A DNA stretch of 64,000 nucleotides from Klebsormidium nitens (Eukaryota > Streptophyta > Klebsormidiophyceae > Klebsormidiales > Klebsormidiaceae). Location of the stretch: assembly GCA_000708835.1 (NCBI GenBank), contig DF237091.1, forward strand, positions 62,001-126,000, read 5' to 3'. A program made the position numbers and the translations under genes. The notes beneath the pieces were generated by a model. The model was given only the letters and a program-made list of their open reading frames with translations. It had not been told where the DNA came from and did no database searches. Shown in pieces: positions 61,501 to 64,000 of this stretch (within the stretch, counting starts at the first letter, position 1; every line of letters begins with the position of its first letter).

Positions 61501-63290
61501 GAGGCCCTCCGCCTCCAGCCGCCGCACGAGCGCGCGCCACTCGCGCTTGTTTGTGTACCCCATGCTCGCGCGCAGCTCCGGCTCTACGAGAACGCCGCCC
61601 CGCGCGGCGCCGAGGACCCCGCAGATGTCCTCCAGCTGGCGTGTCAGGTCGACGAACTCGAACTCGTGTTCGGACGGTCCGGGACCATCTTCAGACGCTC
61701 CTGCGCCGGCTTTGGACGCCCCAGCTGCTTGGTTGAGGTGTTCGGACGGCCCTTCTCGCGGTTCGGACGGCCCTGCGCCTGATTCGGACGGTCTCCCGGG
61801 GGCTGACGCTTCCCCTGGGTACGTCAGCTGCTTCTGGCCCCGTTTCGTGTCGCTTGGGCCCGTCCGAAAGTGCGTCCGGTGGTCGATGTTCACAGACCGT
61901 CCGAAGCGCATGAGGTGGACCAGGTTTGTAGGTGCAGGGAAGCTGCCTGCGGCAGCGTGGAAAAGGACTTGGCGCCGCGTGATGAGGCCACGTGTCTCCA
62001 GCTGGCGTAGGTGGTAAAAGTAGTTGGTCGGCGCGATGCCGAAGCTGCGGGCGAGGTCGGTCTGGAGAGCGCCTCGCTCCCTGGAACGGACAGGTTTGCA
62101 ACCGTGGAGTTATTCCTCAGTATGGTAGCGAAGACCGCCGTATCGAAGCGAAGACCCTCAGGGTGTTCGGACGTTTGAAAAGCTGGGACGCTAGTTTCTC
62201 GAACGGTCTTCACACAGAGCGAAAAGGTGAGATGGGAGTTTGTTGAAGAGCTTGACAACATATCTGGTCAAGAAAGATCCGCCACTGGGACTGGATCGGC
62301 TCAAGGGGATTAGAAGCCATTTGAAGAGGGCATGACTTTTGAAGCAAGAGCCTCCTAATTCGTCGTTGGCAGCCTTCAGTATCTTTAGTTGTCTGGGTCA
62401 GCCGGCCTGACTGCAGAGCGAGATTAAGAGGGACCATGATCAGATCTCAAAGTCAACTCAAGACAGTCACGGCGGAATTGATCAGATTTATCTTCTGATG
62501 ACGACTCTATATAGTGGTCAGAGCATTTGATGTCAAGAGAGTGAATTGTTTGTCCTCACCTCGACTGCCCAATCCTGACGAGCGACTCATACTGCACCGC
62601 ACTGAGTTCGTACCCAGAGAGCACCCTCTCATACAGCCCCAACGCACTCTCCCGCAGCCTCAGCGACGCCTGCACGCGCACTGAGCCCCCCCCCAGCGCA
62701 GCCGCTTCTTCCCAAATCTGCAAACTTGGCTGCGCCTTCTCCAGAAAGTACCTCGCTGGAACTTTTTGTCCTGTGACCGGGGGGGCAGCTTCTCCGGTAG
62801 CAGGTTTTGAAACATGGGGGGGTCTCCTGGGAGCTTCTCCTGTGCTGCTGAGAGTGCTTTTGTCCAGGGGGTGGGGAGAAAACAGGTGGATTTCGGAGGT
62901 GTCGAGGAGATAGTTCCAGATGAATGCGCAGAGGGGGGGGTCGAGTGAGAAGCCTGCAGTTTGAAGGGGCTCCTGAAGGATTGTCCACAGTGTGGGGATA
63001 GAGCAGCCTGCAGAGTGAAAGATGTGAGAGTCATGAGAGCCTGGGGAGGGGGCAAGCTACGACGCTTTCGCGTGTAAACTAAGAACTACTGTAGATCTCA
63101 TTCATTGGGGCGTGCTTTGGTTTACTGAGGGGCGGTTGCGCATGGAAAAATCCAGTAAAGGCCAATTTGAATCTCTCACCAGCTCGCCTAGGGGCCGGGG
63201 CTACGTAAGTCACACACAATATCAGACAGACTTACCTTCCGGCCCTTCCAATGCAATCTGCTCCACTGCGATGGAAGTCACATCATCCAT
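40600..63290 (-). CDS. GTF3C1: General transcription factor 3C subunit 1 (TFIIIC B-block-binding subunit)
   Basis: Largest subunit of TFIIIC, which binds the internal B box of tRNA genes and recruits RNA polymerase III. Fifteen exons on the reverse strand: 63290-63236, 63007-62560, 62080-61408, 59962-59330, 58700-57351, 56842-56723, 56255-56034, 55079-54959, 53963-53680, 48455-48320, 46695-46077, 45445-44608, 43899-42499, 41868-41584, 40821-40600. All phases agree: 2468 residues, against about 1850 in Arabidopsis. The B-block winged helix is at about 168-235 (FGIAPTNYFYHLRQLETRGLI). A second conserved unit is near 330-385 (GYTNKREWRALVRRLEAEGLV). A third is at about 410-480 (VDQQIYECV). Later blocks match the plant protein: YLYSKALRARALHLYLW, MPVELYIKIVGSALPLERV, FHWTAEDTK, FPLGIGKSARDFQ, and the conserved C-terminus (LLPQVEVLTPQSGRDFL, KHYFASPAVIALV). 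Extra length comes from low-complexity acidic/Pro-rich inserts in exons 4, 5, 11, 12 and 13. Confidence 0.93.
43906..43982 (-). repeat. 28-bp tandem repeat next to the exon 13 acceptor of the TFIIIC gene
   Basis: About 2.7 copies of a unit beginning GCAATTGTTCGGGGAAAAAG. On the transcribed strand each unit supplies a pyrimidine tract (CTTTTTCCCC), and the array directly precedes the acceptor at 43901-43900. Confidence 0.9.
44545..44568. repeat. TAAC microsatellite
   Basis: Six 4-bp units with one substitution (TGAC), in the TFIIIC intron between exons 12 and 13. Confidence 0.95.
46681..46830 (-). repeat. Tandem duplication of the exon 11 acceptor of the TFIIIC gene
   Basis: Two copies of a 78-bp unit. 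Both contain an acceptor followed by AGCCCCCGAAGCA on the reverse strand: exon start 46695 (CCTGCAG before it) and exon start 46773 (TCCGCAG before it). The 78 nt between them are in frame and free of stops, so the upstream site would add 26 residues. Either start could be the main one. Confidence 0.8.
49270..49313. repeat. 11-bp tandem repeat, four copies
   Basis: Three perfect CACATCCCGAC units followed by one with a single change (CGCATCCCGAC). It is located in copy B where copy A has different short repeats (CAATTCGCC-type), so this spot is locally unstable in both copies. Confidence 0.95.
51187..51610. repeat. 44-bp minisatellite, about ten degenerate copies
   Basis: Units start with AAGGCCGGGGAACAAGG and continue CCGGGGAACAGTAAGCC followed by an AAAGCTC-like tail. 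Lengths are about 40-45 bases, one unit being expanded. The doubled GGCCGGGGAAC inside each unit suggests it grew from an older half-unit. Confidence 0.9.
52030..52295. repeat. Degenerate tandem repeat of about 100-130 bp, two to three copies
   Basis: Three stretches (starting near 52033, 52163 and 52262) share the order GATG(GGCCA/CAGAA)-AAACAGC(C/G)GT-...-CACC(G)-CAATG-CC. Found in the same TFIIIC intron as copy B, just beyond it. Confidence 0.65.
53205..53690 (-). repeat. 63-bp tandem repeats carrying the exon 9 donor of the TFIIIC gene
   Basis: On the reverse strand the end of exon 9 (CTACCGAGCAG, then GTGGGTC) is repeated in the intron. The next copy ends 63 nt on, at 53617, with the same CTACCGAGCAG/GTGGGTCAG junction, and the 63 nt between are an open frame of 21 codons. 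Further degenerate copies run to about 53205 (CTACCGAGCCGTGGGTCAG; CTACAAGCAGGTGGA). Confidence 0.8.
55601..55712 (-). repeat. 21-22-bp minisatellite ending in a copy of the exon 7 donor region
   Basis: Four units of the form CCCG.GCACTC..CCACTTCC. The array ends in CACTCACATCCATTCTGCGCA (55693-55713), which differs by one base from the true end of exon 7 plus its donor (56028-56048). The true exon end is also preceded by GAGCACTCCGCCACTTTGCCC, the array unit, so the array seems derived from the exon-intron junction. Confidence 0.75.
55857..55892. repeat. 10-bp tandem repeat
   Basis: Three perfect CGGAAATGGC units plus partial flanking units, in the intron between exons 7 and 8 of the TFIIIC gene. 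Confidence 0.95.
59899..60725 (-). repeat. Array of degraded copies of the exon 4 start of the TFIIIC gene
   Basis: The true exon start (acceptor, then codons for DEMEEEEGPEGVVLDVPVD) occupies 59962-59899. Five partial copies lie upstream in the preceding intron, at about 60127-60063, 60296-60231, 60443-60387, 60611-60540 and 60725-60680. Four retain a TGCAG acceptor and still read as VEMEDEEG..SVVLDVPVD, DEMEEEEGPKGVVLDVPVE, EEEKEGVVLDVSVD and DEVEKQQSPKGVVLD. The copy nearest the exon reaches a stop codon soon after, so it cannot simply extend exon 4. Confidence 0.85.
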
Positions 63291-64000
63291 TGTGCCTGTG
63301 GCGCTCCGCTTTTCTCGGGCCTTGCTTTTTACCCTTGTATGATATCTTAATAATGACTTCGTGGTGAATTTATACAAAATCTTAATGAGCTGGTATTCTG
63401 TATGCTGCCAGATGGTACTCCCCTAGTTGTTGCTCAGTACCTCAATCTATTTTTCACCTTCAAGTCATTGCACAACCTTGGCTTACGCCGAGCATGATGG
63501 TTGCTGTATGCTGCTGCCTCACAATTCATCGTAATCGAGGACAATGCTGACAAACATCGATCTCAAACAAGGAAATAAGAGGGGCCTGTCGCCAGAGCCT
63601 TCTAGCAATCAAGAGGCTTCCATACGCAAGGCTGGCATGATTTGTCTGCTCCTTCATTGCTTGGGGGCCTCTTGGTCATTGTGAGAGCAGGTTATCCCAG
63701 CTGATAAAGTGCTGAAGGGAAACTGTCACAGTCTCAGATCTCAATTTCCATCTCCTCCTGGCTGGCTCGTCTTCAGCCTTCACTTTTGACATCCGACAAG
63801 TTTGCCAGGTTTTGGCGCCCGGACAGTCCTATAGCCAGAGAGGGTTCCCTCGGACCTTGTTCTCGCACTCCTAGTTTCAACCCTGAGCGACTGCATGGTT
63901 TTCCAGCGTTGGATGGAGTACCCAAGATCCACCCGGACGGTTCGGAAGCGTCTTGGTCAATCTGACGGTTGGGAAAAGTTTGCCATCCACTGATCCAGCT
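63291..64000. promoter_or_regulatory. Region upstream of the TFIIIC gene
   Basis: Non-coding sequence 5' of the first ATG of the TFIIIC gene on the reverse strand. It should contain its leader and promoter. I see no supported ORF, and no clear TATA box or other named element. Confidence 0.5.

Overview
This is a nuclear window from a green-lineage eukaryote. Nearly all long genes are split by GT-AG introns of a few hundred bases. They include plant-type genes: an ATG3, a plastid-type phosphoglycolate phosphatase with a transit-like N-terminus, an IMP2-type mitochondrial protease, cytosolic ribosomal protein S2 and the very large TFIIIC subunit 1. Moderate GC content, long introns and moderately diverged plant-like proteins fit a streptophyte (charophyte) alga such as Klebsormidium. 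The species is an inference.

Layout from left to right. 1-12105 (+): the 3' part of a bacterial-type SNF2/SWI-SNF helicase gene with 24 visible exons. 14210-14827 (-) and 15921-16631 (+): two intronless orphan ORFs, one cysteine-rich with a 62-residue tandem repeat and one four-pass membrane protein. 18167-23528 (-): ATG3. 24144-26384 (+): RPS2, divergent from ATG3. 27235-29274 (-): IMP2, convergent with RPS2. 29748-35695 (+): PGLP, divergent from IMP2. 36.6-40.6 kb: repeat-rich DNA without a convincing gene. 40600-63290 (-): a complete 15-exon gene for the B-block-binding subunit of TFIIIC (2468 codons plus stop), about a third longer than land-plant homologues. One copy of a diverged 2.2-2.5 kb repeat lies inside its largest intron. 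The other copy lies just beyond its 3' end.

The genes do not form one pathway. They are housekeeping functions: photorespiration, autophagy, translation, RNA polymerase III transcription, mitochondrial protein maturation and chromatin. Two head-to-head pairs (ATG3/RPS2 and IMP2/PGLP) are separated by only 0.6 and 0.5 kb and probably share bidirectional promoters.

The most unusual signal is recurrent. Introns carry degraded tandem copies of the edge of the neighbouring exon, often including the splice site itself ('exon echoes'). I see this in the SNF2, PGLP and TFIIIC genes, with weaker splice-site repeats in ATG3. In two TFIIIC cases the duplicated splice site is exactly in frame (63 and 78 nt away), so its use would change the protein without breaking it.
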